A stretch of 60,000 nt of DNA. It comes from Hydractinia symbiolongicarpus (taxonomy: Eukaryota; Cnidaria; Hydrozoa; Anthoathecata; Hydractiniidae). Where the stretch lies: the NCBI RefSeq assembly GCF_029227915.1, contig NC_079881.1, forward strand, positions 7,504,001 through 7,564,000, in the 5' to 3' direction. Under the pieces are notes generated by a model. The model worked only from the letters and a program-made list of their open reading frames with translations, made no database searches and was not told the DNA's origin. Of the stretch, positions 33,826 through 45,991 are shown piece after piece. Position 1 is the stretch's first letter, and every line of letters begins with the position of its first letter. The position numbers were made by a program, and so were the translations under genes.

Positions 33826-33835
33826 TATAAATAAA
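33826..33835 (+). promoter_or_regulatory. TATA box, chitinase A
   Basis: TATAAATAAA starts 63 bp before the ATG. With a start site about 30 bp downstream, the 5' UTR would be about 35 nt. Confidence 0.75.
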
Positions 33836-33888
33836 CCGTCCTTGGAGTTGAAGCTCACAAACAGTTTCGCAAGAAACATAACTGCAAT

Positions 33889-36011
33889 ATGAAGGTAAGA
33901 ATATACAAATACTGTATTTAACTTTTTGAATCGTAAACCTAAGCTGTTGAACAGTTTATAACTTTAGACTTTGCATATACAGTCAGTAGAATTGCAATAG
34001 ATAATATGGAACATATAATAACAGTTTATTTCTTATTGTTTAGCTCTTTATCGCTGCTTTATTAACTCTCTGTGGTGTAGCTGCTGGTAACTATGTGCGA
34101 GTTTGTTACTACACGAACTGGTCTCAATACCGCAGACAACCAGTGAAGTTTTTTCCAGAAAACATCGACCCTTCTTTGTGTACACATATTGCATTCGCGT
34201 TTGCTAAAATTAATCCAGGTTAGAATAAAAACTTCTTTTCTATTACGTTAGTAGGAAGATGTGAGTGTATCAGCGCAAACTTAAATTGTTATATTTATCT
34301 ATACATCTATAATCTTCACCAATTGTGCATAAACATTTTTGTTTTTAAAACTATTAAAATCCACATCATAATTTTTATCGTAGATCATACTTTGGGAACA
34401 TTTGAATGGAATGACGAGGCAATGTACCAAAAAATAATGGCAATGAAAACACAAAATCCAAATCTGAAAGTTTTGTTAGCTGTTGGTGGGTGGAATCACG
34501 AAGGTGAAGGATCTGGAGGTATGGTCCATAACTTAGATGTCTTATTATAGATAAAATAGATCTCTTTAGTTTAAACATATTAAACTCTGTCAAGACATTT
34601 TTTGACACTTTCAAACTCTTCTTTAGGACCTTTCTCAAAAATGGTAAACTCCGATTTCAATCGAATGAAGTTTATAAAATCAGCTGTAGCATTACTGAGG
34701 ACACATGAATTTGATGGATTTGACTTAGATTGGGAGTATCCTGGCAATCGAGGGAACTCTCCACCAGGAGATAAACAAAAGTTTACTCAACTTTGTCGTG
34801 AATTATTAGAAGCTTTTAAATATGATGCCAATGTGAGGCAGCAAACAAGATTGCTATTGACAGCTGCTGTTGCTGCTGGGTACTCAACAATTGATAAAGC
34901 TTATGAAATTTCAAAACTGGGACAATATCTAGACCTGTTAAACTTGATGACCTACGATTTACATGGTTCCTGGGAATCAATTACTGGACATCATACAGCA
35001 ATGGCTACTGATGGTACATACAGCATTTTCTTTATTTTCTTTTTTATGCTCCGCATGATTAAGAAGTTAGGTATACTAAAATTCTCCTGATAAAAAAACA
35101 TACCATATTTATTCGCATTAAAATGTTGCCTCCAAACTGTGTATAACCTCAGTAAAAGGAAGACTGAGAAGAAATAAATAATAATTTTTCTTAGCTTCGC
35201 TAGTCATGTATTTACTAATCAAATTCTATATCTATTTTCAGGTGCAGGTGCAGGTCGCGAAAAATTGACCGTACCATATGCAGTCGATTATTGGATCAAT
35301 GGAGGATTTCCAGCAAACAAGATTGCTCTTGGATTGGCAACGTATGGTCGTGCGTTTACCCTCGTAAATGCTGATAATAATGGCTTGGGAGCACCTGCAA
35401 CTGGTGATGGGCCAAAGGGTCCGTTTACAAATCAAGCAGGTTCCTTAGCCTACTATGAAATTTGTAGCATGAGATTAAATGTCGTATCAGACAATGCAGT
35501 TATGGCTCCTTATGGATTTAATAAGACAACATGGGTTTCGTTTGATGATCCAATGAGCTTGATATATAAAGTGAACACTCAAGTAAAAGGTAATATTAAG
35601 TAATACATTAGATTTTAGTAAAATATCTTAATCTTCTCATGGTAGAGTTTTAAAGATCTTTCATTTTTTGCAGCTAAAGGATTGGCTGGTGCCATGTTTT
35701 GGTCACTCGATACGGACGACTTTAATGGAATTTGTTCAATGGGACGATATCCTCTATTAACAGCAGTGAAAACTGCTTTAGGAGAATATATTCCACCACC
35801 TGAACCCACGTTTGGACCAATGCCATCTAGCACAACAACAACCTCTACATCAAATCCGATGTCTTCAAGCACTTCTTCAACCACGTCTACCACTGGTGGC
35901 AGTACTTGCCGGGGCGTTGGACTTTACGCTTCTAATCAACGTATGGTGGAATGGTGCAATAATAACTGTGCCCTTGGTCACTGTCCGGCAACACATTGCA
36001 TATGTAGCTAA
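33889..36011 (+). CDS. Secreted GH18 chitinase, copy A
   Basis: Six exons: 33889-33894, 34044-34218, 34384-34518, 34627-35013, 35242-35589 and 35674-36011, 1389 nt in all (462 aa plus stop). The first exon encodes only Met-Lys. A signal peptide MKLFIAALLTLCGVAAG is followed by VRVCYYTNWSQYR, the start of the GH18 barrel. The LLAVGGW motif (91-97), the catalytic DGFDLDWEYP (135-144, with D135, D138, D140 and the proton donor E142), MTYDLHG (213-219) and the terminal GAMFWSLD (Trp360) are all intact, so an active endochitinase is expected. A Ser/Thr-rich linker (about 400-428) leads to a small six-cysteine module (C429 to C461, spacing 15-3-4-4-1). AATAAA is at 36025-36030. It has Ala15 and Pro60 where the other copies have Val15 and Ser60. 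Likely substrates are chitin of prey, of fungi or of the animal's own perisarc. Confidence 0.95.
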
Positions 36012-37490
36012 ATTAATATAAAGGAATAAATTATTTGATTTTTCATCTTACTATAAATTATTTTATTCTATAGCTCTACCTTTTTTTCTGATGGTGTTTA
36101 ATAAGCACCACCATCTTTGTATCAGGTTTTTTTCTCCTATGGCTTGTCGTTATTATAGTATTCCAATTTCTGTTCTATAGAGGATTATCAAAGATATTTG
36201 GAGTTAGACTTTTGCTACAACGTCAACGTAATTATATTCATATTCGCTCTCTCCATAGTTTCTAATTTGCCGATAGCCAAATTCATGTAAAAAAATCTGT
36301 GATACCTGTATACATCTGACACACAAAATAGTACTGGAAGTAGCCAGACTCACGCAACACTGTATAAAGAGGACAGGCGAACCCGCGGATTTATCCACGA
36401 GTTAACACTAGCATAATAACATGCCATTAGCGAGCAAGCAAATATCTGTTTATCATCAGGGACTTAGGTCGCTCCACACACAGCTAGTCTCTCCACACTA
36501 TATCATTGCCTTTTCATCTATTTTGTTTGTGATGTCATGTATTAGACAAATGTCACGCTGTGGAGTGTCGAAATGCAATATAGATCCCATCGGTACAGAA
36601 TATTGTGAGGGGTAATAGAGAGATGCAAGGCATAATAGAGACACGCGACAAATAATAAAGACACGCGTAATAGGTCTCTCTAATACGATACTATACTACC
36701 CAACACGACGCTATATAGAGTAAATTTTGTGCCTTACATAAGGCCATATTAGTTTCTCCCAAGCTCCACATTTAAACAGTTTAAAGTATTTAAGTGTTCT
36801 TTTTACTTACATTTTTTTAAATGTTTTCACAAATGTAGTGGAAAAATAAGATAGGGTTTCCATCTGGTAATTTTAGATAACAATATTGATGACAATGTTG
36901 ACAATATATATAATAACATATGGGCTATAGACCATATTAATAACATATATAAACAACTAATTTAATAAAATAGAGAGTATAACATTGATAAATATTTTTT
37001 TTAAAAAAAAATGTTGCCAGTAAAACAAGTGGAGGACATTTAAAAAACAAAAAAAAGCTATTATACGTAGAGGCGTAATCTAAAAGTATCAATGCTAAGT
37101 TTGTATTCAATAAACTTTCCTATCTGAAACAGCTAGGTTTCAATTTTTTGGACTATATACCGATAGAACTAAATTTAGATTCAAATTAGAGTTGTTTTTA
37201 TGTAAAATGCATGTCCGTCCATTATTACAATTAATATTTTTTGACATGATCCTTCTTCCAGCATTTATGCGTGTTTTTTTTTCGTGCAGTAATTTTTACT
37301 CTTTTACTCTCAAAATACCAAGCTACGTCAGCTTGCTTTACAATATGAAACCTCGTCTATTACTTCTCGGCTCTAATCAAAACCCGTCTCCAATCAAAAC
37401 CCGTATATCATCAACCTGCACCAGGGCTATTACGGAACCGTCCCGTCAGGAAGTCATAAGCGTTGAAGGGCCCTTGGGACGAGGTTGGTC
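36012..37490. other. Spacer between chitinase A and unit B
   Basis: Nearly identical to 42054-43480 apart from small indels, including about 34 bp at 36346-36378 that the B spacer lacks. An imperfect hairpin (GATGGTG and CACCATC arms) lies at 36090-36115. Conserved small ORFs here simply reflect the recent duplication. Confidence 0.65.
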
Positions 37491-39889
37491 AAGAGTCTGA
37501 GACTGCCTTTCTTCACTCATTTCATTGCTGATATTACTGATTGTCTATAGGCGGAATTCTAACTTGTTCGATAATCAACATTGAAGTAGGCGGACGAGGG
37601 GTGGTCGTCACACACACTAAATAATTGAAATCTCATTTTCTGTGGAGGTTATGTAGATTCCTATTTTCCTCTATTTTACTGATTAAGTGCGTTTCCATAT
37701 GGAATAATGATCTCACAATGTTTTACATATCTGGGTGTATGAATATAGGTTTGAACGCAGAGATGCAATCTAAATAAAAAACTTAAAAATTTCTTCTTCC
37801 TAAACGAAATGCACTCGTTTTATATAAGAATATTAAAATTCTCATGGTCACCATTTCTACTTTTTTATTGTTCTAAACAATAGACAGACTGTTTTTAACT
37901 AGAAATGTCATCCTGAGATTCTTTAAAGAATATTCTTATAGAAAAACAGCATGTAAAACTCACGTTTGTGAAATACAGACTGTCCACTACGGCTATTAGT
38001 TGGTGCGCATCAATTTTATTTGAAGGCAAGGTAATCTTTACAGAGCGACAAAGTAGTTTTTCTTCGGTTCAATTGCTACACTCAATTTTTTAGAAATTTA
38101 AATAATTTAAATAATAACTTAACAGTTTTATTTTTTGAAGAGTCAAAAAACACCTTTACATTGGCAGCACAATTAACATTGATTTTTTTGTTAGAGCACG
38201 TTTTCTGTTTTGCTACAACGAACCTTGAGCTAAGTATCTAATTGAACGCAGAAAAAATATTTTCACTGAGAGTATTAAACAAGATCATTTAGTCAAACAG
38301 TGTGCGTAAAAAAAACTTTTGTATTTTGTAGAGTAGCTAACATCAACTTGCATCAATTTCACCCTTTTTCACATTTTTCTTAATATTTCCTTCTTTAATT
38401 AAATTAATTGATTTTATTGGTTTTAATATAATTTAAATTAAGTTATCTTTATTTATCGCGTTATGACATCACGATTGTTCAACAATAAGCTTTTCATTAT
38501 GCGGTGGTCTCATAAACATCCGATGGTCTCATTAAAGCTCATTACCCTTTTCTCTGTTTGCGTCATTTTTCTCTTTTATTCTTGACACACAATTTGTAAT
38601 CTAAATAATATGTCACTTTTATACCGGACGCAACTAGCTAATCATCTAGCTGACCGCTTTAGTGAGATAAATCGTAACATTAAGTGAAATCTCTTTTTAT
38701 TGTATGCAAATCAGAGACAGAAAACATGACGGCTGTCAATTCATCTCCGTGTTTTGACGCTACTGATGACGGCTCGGTTTCAGTCAGCATGAAATACAAT
38801 GTTCACTAAAACAAAAGTTGTTTTTGATGTCTGTTAGGAAGATGATAACAGCCTAAAAGTAGATTACACGTCTGTTTTATATAAGAGATCATTTTTGCAT
38901 TCAACCTGGACATTTCTTTATTTTAATGGAGATTTTCTGACATTCATGTAGTCTAACCCCTGTTTCCTACCTTTAATATTCCTTTCAGATTTTCAGCAAG
39001 ATCCCTGTCAAAAAGGGTACGGACCAAAAAAGAGATCACACTTCTTTTTTATAAGAAATAATAAACAATAAAATAAATAAGTAAAAAAAATATAAGAAAC
39101 AACGTGTGTAATAAAATATTTATATTTGTTAAAATCCTTTTAACGTGAAAACAGTACATCAAAAATAAGCTTTATTAAATGTGACCAAATAAAAACAAGG
39201 TTAAATAAAGTGGAAATATATTTAATAAGAGAAACAGGATTTTTACTTGTGCGGAATACTAGTACTGACACTGGTTCATTGAAAAAAATAAATTGAAATA
39301 AAGAGGTACACGAGAAGTGCCAATAAAAACACTCTTGCAGTCAAATTACTAAAATCTCTCAGCTAGGGACAGTAAAAAATCTCAATCAAGTAGAGATGGT
39401 TTATTCCTCCAACGGAATCAAGTAAAATTCGGCGAAGTTCTTCTGACAAGAAAAGTTAGAAAATCGTTAACGTGTATTACAAACTTCTTATAACAATTCG
39501 TACCTGTTACGTATTGTGGCAGATACGAAGTTACTTTCACCTGAATTATGTTTGATTTCGATTATGTTCACAATCATTTTTTCCTTATTTGAGAAAGTTT
39601 GAGATGGGAAAATTTTATTGTGGGAGGAAAACTCCTACAAACAAGAAATTGAAAATTATCTTGATTACATATTTCCTGCTGCATGACTGATTTACTATAG
39701 CTATTGTTCTTCAACGACGTTTTCGTTTTGATTACTCCGATCAATGACACATTAAAACCTTTACAGCAATTAAATGACATCACGTCCAGCTTATCACGTT
39801 ATGTTTCCAAAATATCGGTAATCTGATCCAAGTAATTGCTCTTCAATTTCTTATATTCACCTATCATTAAAAACGCAATATCCGTTTCA

Positions 39890-39899
39890 GGGAATTTCC
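39890..39899. promoter_or_regulatory. kappaB-like site, chitinase B promoter
   Basis: GGGAATTTCC, one base different from the site in A and C yet still a perfect kappaB consensus. It lies 36 bp before the TATA box. Confidence 0.5.
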
Positions 39900-39925
39900 G
39901 TTCGTTATTCAGCATTATTTTATCG

Positions 39926-39935
39926 TATAAATAAA
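39926..39935 (+). promoter_or_regulatory. TATA box, chitinase B
   Basis: TATAAATAAA, 63 bp before the ATG, as in the other copies. Confidence 0.75.
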
Positions 39936-39988
39936 CTGTCTTTGGAGTTAAAGATCACAAACAGTTTCGCAAGAAACATAACTGCAAT

Positions 39989-42053
39989 ATGAAGGTAAGA
40001 ATATACAAATACTGTGTTTTCCATTTTGAATCTTAAAGTTAAGCTGTTAAACAGTCTATAACTTTATACTTTACATATTCAGTCAGTAGAATTTCAACAG
40101 ATTATATGGAATATATATTAACAGTTTAATTCTTCTTGTTTAGCTTTTTATCGCTGCTTTATTAACTCTGTGTGGTGTAGTTGCTGGTAACTATGTGCGA
40201 GTCTGTTACTACACGAACTGGTCTCAATACCGCAGACAACCAGTGAAGTTTTTTCCAGAAAACATCGACCCTTCTTTGTGTACACATATTGCATTTGCGT
40301 TTGCTAAAATTAATTCAGGTTAGAACAAAAACTTCTTTTATTTGACTTAAGTAAGAAGACTCGGCATAAATATTTATTTTTTTAAAATAATAAAATCCAC
40401 ATCATAATTCTTATCGTAGATCATACGTTGGGAACATTTGAATGGAATGACGAGGCAATGTACCAAAAAATAATGGCAATGAAAACACAAAATCCAAATC
40501 TGAAAGTTTTGTTGGCTGTTGGTGGGTGGAATCACGAAGGTGAAGGATCTGGAGGTGTGGTCCATAACTTAGATGTCTTATTTTAGATGAAATATATCTC
40601 TTTAGTTTAAACATATTAAACTCTGTCAAGAAATATATGAGATTTTTTGACACGTTCAAACTCTTCTTTAGGTCCTTTCTCAAAGATGGTAAACTCCGAT
40701 TTCAATCGAATGAAGTTTATAAAGTCAGCTGTAGCATTACTGAGAACACATGAATTTGATGGGTTTGACTTAGATTGGGAGTATCCTGGCAATAGAGGGA
40801 ACTCTCCACCAGGAGATAAACAAAAGTTTACTCAACTTTGTCGTGAATTATTAGAAGCTTTTAAATATGATGCCAATGTGAGGCAGCAAACAAGATTGCT
40901 ATTGACAGCTGCTGTTGCTGCTGGGTACTCAACAATTGATAAAGCTTATGAAATTTCAAAACTGGGACAATATCTAGACCTGTTAAACTTGATGACCTAC
41001 GATTTACATGGTTCCTGGGAATCAATTACTGGACATCATACAGCAATGGCTACTGATGGTACATACAGTATTTTCTTTATTTTCTTTTTTATGCTCCGCA
41101 TGATTAAGAAGTTAGGTATACTAAAATTCTCCTGATAAAAAAACATACCATATTTATTCGCATTAAAATGTTGCCTCCAAACTGTGTATAACCTCAGTAA
41201 AAGGAAGACTGAAAAGAAATAAATAATAATTTATCTTAGCTTCGCTAGTCATGTATTTACCAATCAAATTCTATATCTATTTTCAGGTGCAGGTGCAGGT
41301 CGCGAAAAATTGACCGTACCATATGCAGTCGATTATTGGATCAATGGAGGATTTCCAGCAAACAAGATTGCTCTTGGATTGGCAACGTATGGTCGTGCGT
41401 TTACCCTCGTAAATGCTGATAATAATGGCTTGGGAGCACCTGCAACTGGTGATGGGCCAAAGGGTCCGTTTACAAATCAAGCAGGTTCCTTAGCCTACTA
41501 TGAAATTTGTAGCATGAGATTAAATGTCGTATCAGACAATGCAGTTATGGCTCCTTATGGATTTAATAAGACAACATGGGTTTCGTTTGATGATCCAATG
41601 AGCTTGATATATAAAGTGAACACTCAAGTAAAAGGTAATATTAAGTAATACATTAGATTTTAGTAAAATATCTTAATCTCAAGGTAGAGTTTTAAGGATC
41701 TTTCATTTTTTGCAGCTAAAGGATTGGCTGGTGCCATGTTTTGGTCACTCGATACGGACGACTTTAATGGAATTTGTTCAATGGGACGATATCCTCTATT
41801 AACAGCAGTGAAAACTGCTTTAGGAGAATATATTCCACCACCTGAACCCACGTTTGGACCAATGCCATCTAGCACAACAACAACCTCTACATCAAATCCG
41901 ATGTCTTCAAGCACTTCTTCAACCACGTCTACCACTGGTGGCAGTACTTGCCGGGGCGTTGGACTTTACGCTTCTAATCAACGTATGGTGGAATGGTGCA
42001 ATAATAACTGTGCCCTTGGTCACTGTCCGGCAACACATTGCATATGTAGCTAA
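39989..42053 (+). CDS. Secreted GH18 chitinase, copy B
   Basis: Exons 39989-39994, 40144-40318, 40420-40554, 40672-41058, 41287-41634 and 41716-42053, with the same phases and exon lengths as copy A (462 aa). All GH18 motifs are present, including DGFDLDWEYP in the fourth exon, as are the Ser/Thr linker and six-cysteine C-terminal module. The only protein differences from A that I noticed are Val15 in the signal peptide and Ser60. The introns are also nearly identical to those of A and C from the fourth exon on. AATAAA is at 42067-42072. It should have the same activity as copy A, so any specialisation would have to come from expression. Confidence 0.95.
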
Positions 42054-43480
42054 ATTAATATAAAGGAATAAATTATTTGATCTTACTATAAATTATTTTA
42101 TCCTATATCTCTACCTTCTTTTCTGATGGTGTTTAATGAGCACCACCATCTTTGTATCAGGTTTTTTTCTCCTATGGCTTGTCGTTATTATAGTATTCCA
42201 ATTTCTGTTCTATAGAGGATTATCAAAAATATTTGGAGTTAGACTTTTGCTACAACGTCAACGTAATTATATTCATATTCGCTCTCTCCATAGTTTCCAA
42301 TTTGCCGGTAGCCAAATTCATGTAAAAAAATCTGTGATACCTGTATACATCTGACACACAAAATAGTACTGGAAATAGCCAGACGCGGATTTATCCACGA
42401 GTTAACACTAGCATAATAACATGCCATTAGCGAGCAAGCAAATATCTGTTTATCATCAGGGACTTAGGTCGCTCCACACACAACTAGTCTCTCCACACTA
42501 TATCGTTGCCTTTTCATCTATTTTGTTTGTGATGTCATGTATTAGACAAATGTCACGCTGTGGAGTGTCGAAATGCAATATAGATCCCATCGGTACAGAA
42601 TATTGTGAGGGGTAATAGAGAGATGCAAGGCATGTTAGAGACACGCGACAAATAATAAAGACACGCGTAATAGGTCTCTCTAATACGATACTATACTACC
42701 CAACACGACGCTATATAGAGTAAATTTTGTGCCTTACATAAGGCCATATTAGTTTCTCCCAAGCTCCACATTTAAACAGTTTTAAGTGTTCTTTTTACTT
42801 ACATTTTTTTAAATGTTTTCACAAATATAGTGGAAAAATAAGTTAGGGTTTCCATCTGGTAATTTTAGATAACAATATTGATGACAATGTTGACAATATA
42901 TATAATAACATATGGGCTATAGACCATATTAATAACATATATAAACAACTAATTTAATAAAATAGAGAGTATAACATTGATAAATAATTTTTTTTAAAAA
43001 AAATGTTGCCAGTAAAACAAGTGGAGGACATTTAAAAAACAAAAAAAAGCTATTATACGTAGAGGCGTAATCTAAAAGTATCAATGCTAAGTTTGTATTC
43101 AATAAACTTTCCTATCTGAAACAGCTAGGTTTCAATTTTTTGGACTATATACCGATAGACTAAACTAAATTTAGATTCAAATTAGAGTTGTTTTTATGTA
43201 AAATGCATGTCCGTCCATTATTACAATTAATATTTTTTGACATGATCCTTCTTCCAGCATTTATGCGTGTTTTTTTTTCGTGCAGTAATTTTTACTCTTT
43301 TACTCTCAAAATACCAAGCTACGTCAGCTTGCTTTACAATATGAAACCTCGTCTATTACTTCTCGGCTCTAATCAAAACCCGTCTCCAATCAAAACCCGT
43401 ATATCATCAACCTGCACCAGGGCTATTACGGAACCGTCCAATCAGGAAGTCATAAGCGTTGAAGAGCTCTTGGGATGAGG
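42054..43480. other. Spacer between chitinase B and unit C
   Basis: Almost the same as 36012-37490. No gene seen. Confidence 0.65.
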
Positions 43481-45892
43481 TTGGTCAAGAGTCTGAGACT
43501 GCCTTTCTTCACTCATTTCATTGTTGATATTACTGATTGTCTATAGGCGGAATTCTAACTTGTTCGATAATCAACATTGAAGTAGGCGGACGAGGGGTGG
43601 TCGTCACACACACTAAATAATTGAAATCTCATTTTCTGTGGAGGTTATGTAGATTCCTATTTTCCTCTATTTTACTGATTAAGTGCGTTTCCATATGGAA
43701 TAATGATCTCATAATGTTTTACATATCTGGGTGTATGAATATAGGTTTGAACGCAGAGATGCAATCTAAATAAAAAACTTAAAAATTTCTTCTTCCTAAA
43801 CGAAATGCACTCGTTTTATATAAGAATATTAAAATTCTCATCAGACTGGTCACCATTTCTACTTTTTTATTGTTCTAAACAATAGACCGACTGTTTTTAA
43901 CTAGAAATGTCATCCTGAGATTCTTTAAAGAATATTCTTATAGAAAAACAGCATGTAAAACTCACGTTTGTGAAATGCAGACTGTCCACTACGGCTATTA
44001 GTTGGTGCGCATCAATTTTATTTGAAGGCAAGGTAATCTTTACAGAGCGACAAAGTAGTGTTTCTTCGGTTCAATTGCTACACTCAATTTTTTAGAAATT
44101 TAAATAATTTAAATAATAACTTAACAGTTTTATTTTTTGAAAAGTCAAAAAATACCTTTACATTGGCAGCACAATTAACATTGATTTTTTTGTTAGAGCA
44201 CGTTTTCTGTTTTGCTACAACGAACCATGAGCTAAGTATGTAATTGAACGCAGAAAAAATATTTTCACTGAGAGTATTAAACAAGATCATTTAGTCAAAC
44301 AGTGTGCGTAAGAAAAACTTTTGTATTTTGTAGAGTAGCTAACATCAACTTGCATCAATTTCACCCTTTTTCACATCTTTCTTAATTTTTCCTTCTTTAA
44401 TTAAATTAATTGATTTTATTGGATTTAATATAATTTAAATTAAGTTATCTTTATTTATCGCGTTATGGCATCACGATTGTTCAACAATAAGTTTTTCATT
44501 ATGCGGTGGTCTCATAAACATCCGATGGTTTCATTAAAGCTCATTACCCTTTTCTCTGTTTGCGTCATTTTTCTCTTTTATTCTTGACACACAATTTGTA
44601 ATCTAAATAACATGTCACTTTTATACCGGACGCATCTAGCTAATCATCTAGCTGACCGCTTTTGTGAGATAAATCGTAACATTAAGTGAAATCTCTTTTT
44701 ATTGTATGCAAATCAGAGACAGAAAACATGACGGCTGTCAATTCATCTCCGTGTTTTGACGCTACTGATGACGGCTTGGTTTCAGTCAGCATGAAATACA
44801 ATGTTCACTAAAACAAAAGTTGTTTTTGGTGTCTGTTAGGAAGATGATAACAGCCTAAAAGTAGATTACACGTCTGTTTTATATAAGAGACCATTTTTAG
44901 ATTCAACCTGGATATTTCTTTATTTTATTGGAGATTTTCTAACATTCATGTAGTCCAACCCCTGTTTCCTACCTTTAATATTCCTTTCAGATTTTCAGCA
45001 AGATCCCTGTCAAAAAGGGTATGGACCAAAAAAGAGATCACACTTTTTTTTTATAAGAAATAATAAACAATAAAATAAATAAGTAAAAAAAATATAAGAA
45101 ACAACGTGTGTAATAAAACATTTATATTTGTTAAAATCCTTTTAACGTGAATACAGTACATCAAAAATAAGCTTCATTAAATGTGACCAAATAAAAACAA
45201 GGTTAAATAAAGTGGAAATATATTTAATAAGAGAAGCAGGATTTTTACTTGTGCGGAATACTAGTACTGACACTGGTTCATTGAAATAAAATAATTTGAA
45301 ATAAAGAGGTACACGAGAAGTGCCAATAAAAACACTGTTGCAGTCAAATTACTAAAATCTCTCAGCTAGGGACAGTAAAAAATCTCAATCAAGTAGAGAT
45401 GGTTTATTTCTCCAATGGAATCAAGTAAAATTCGGCGAAGTTCTTCTGACAAGAAAAGTTAGAAAATCGTTAACGTGTATTACAAACTTCTTATAACAAT
45501 TCGTACCTGTTACGTATTGTGGCAGATACGAAGTTACTTTCACCTGGATTATGTTTGATTTCGATTTGGTTCACAATCATTTTTTCCTTATTTGAGAAAG
45601 TTTGAGATGGGAAAATTTTATTGTGGGAGGAAAACTCCTACAAACAAGAAATTGAAAATTATCTTGATTACATATTTCCTGCTGCATGACTGATTTACTA
45701 TAGCTATTGTTCTTCAACGACGTTTTCGTTTTGATTACTCCAATCAATGACACATCAAAACCTTTACAGCAATTAAATGACATCACGTCCAGCTTATCAC
45801 GTTATGTTTCCAAAATATCGGTAATCTGATCCAAGTAATTGCTCTTCAATTTCTTATATTCACCTATCATTAAAAACGCAATATCCGTTTCA

Positions 45893-45902
45893 GGGGATTT
45901 CC
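45893..45902. promoter_or_regulatory. kappaB-like site, chitinase C promoter
   Basis: GGGGATTTCC, 36 bp before the TATA box and identical to the site in copy A. Confidence 0.5.
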
Positions 45903-45928
45903 GTTCGTTATTCAGCATTATTTTATCG

Positions 45929-45938
45929 TATAAATAAA
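45929..45938 (+). promoter_or_regulatory. TATA box, chitinase C
   Basis: TATAAATAAA, 63 bp before the ATG. Confidence 0.75.
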
Positions 45939-45991
45939 CCGTCTTTGGAGTTGAAGATCACAAACAGTTTCGCAAGAGACATAACTGCAAT

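Larger units (their letters stand above)
30490..37490 (+). repeat. Tandem unit A of the chitinase array
   Basis: The unit starts near the TGAGACTGAC motif at 30500 and ends where unit B starts. Its upstream half (30.5-33.4 kb) is clearly related to, but diverged from, the equivalent parts of B and C. It has unit-specific insertions: about 260 bp at 31230-31490 and the 745-bp inverted-repeat element at 32586-33330. From the gene onward it is nearly identical to B. Confidence 0.88.
37491..43480 (+). repeat. Tandem unit B of the chitinase array
   Basis: About 6.0 kb. Its left boundary is set by TCTGAGACTGCC at 37494, repeated at 43491. The upstream half matches unit C almost base for base, and the downstream half matches unit A almost base for base. 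The B to C start-codon spacing is 6003 bp, and A to B is 6100 bp. Confidence 0.92.

Noticed and set aside
35615-35893. Minus-strand ORF over the chitinase last exon, in all copies
   Set aside because: A shadow of the real plus-strand exon; its Val/Glu/Asp-rich end is the complement of the Ser/Thr linker.
36421-36615. Small ORF conserved between chitinase spacers A and B (also 42421-42615)
   Set aside because: The whole spacer is duplicated almost unchanged, so conservation carries no information, and no motif or splice context supports coding.
37192-37500. 102-codon ORF shared with 43188-43478
   Set aside because: Same reason: recent duplication, and the two copies end in different frames and lengths.
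38755-38790. Hammerhead-ribozyme-like CTGATGA motif in chitinase unit B
   Set aside because: The second conserved core (GAAA after stem II) is missing, so no ribozyme fold is supported.
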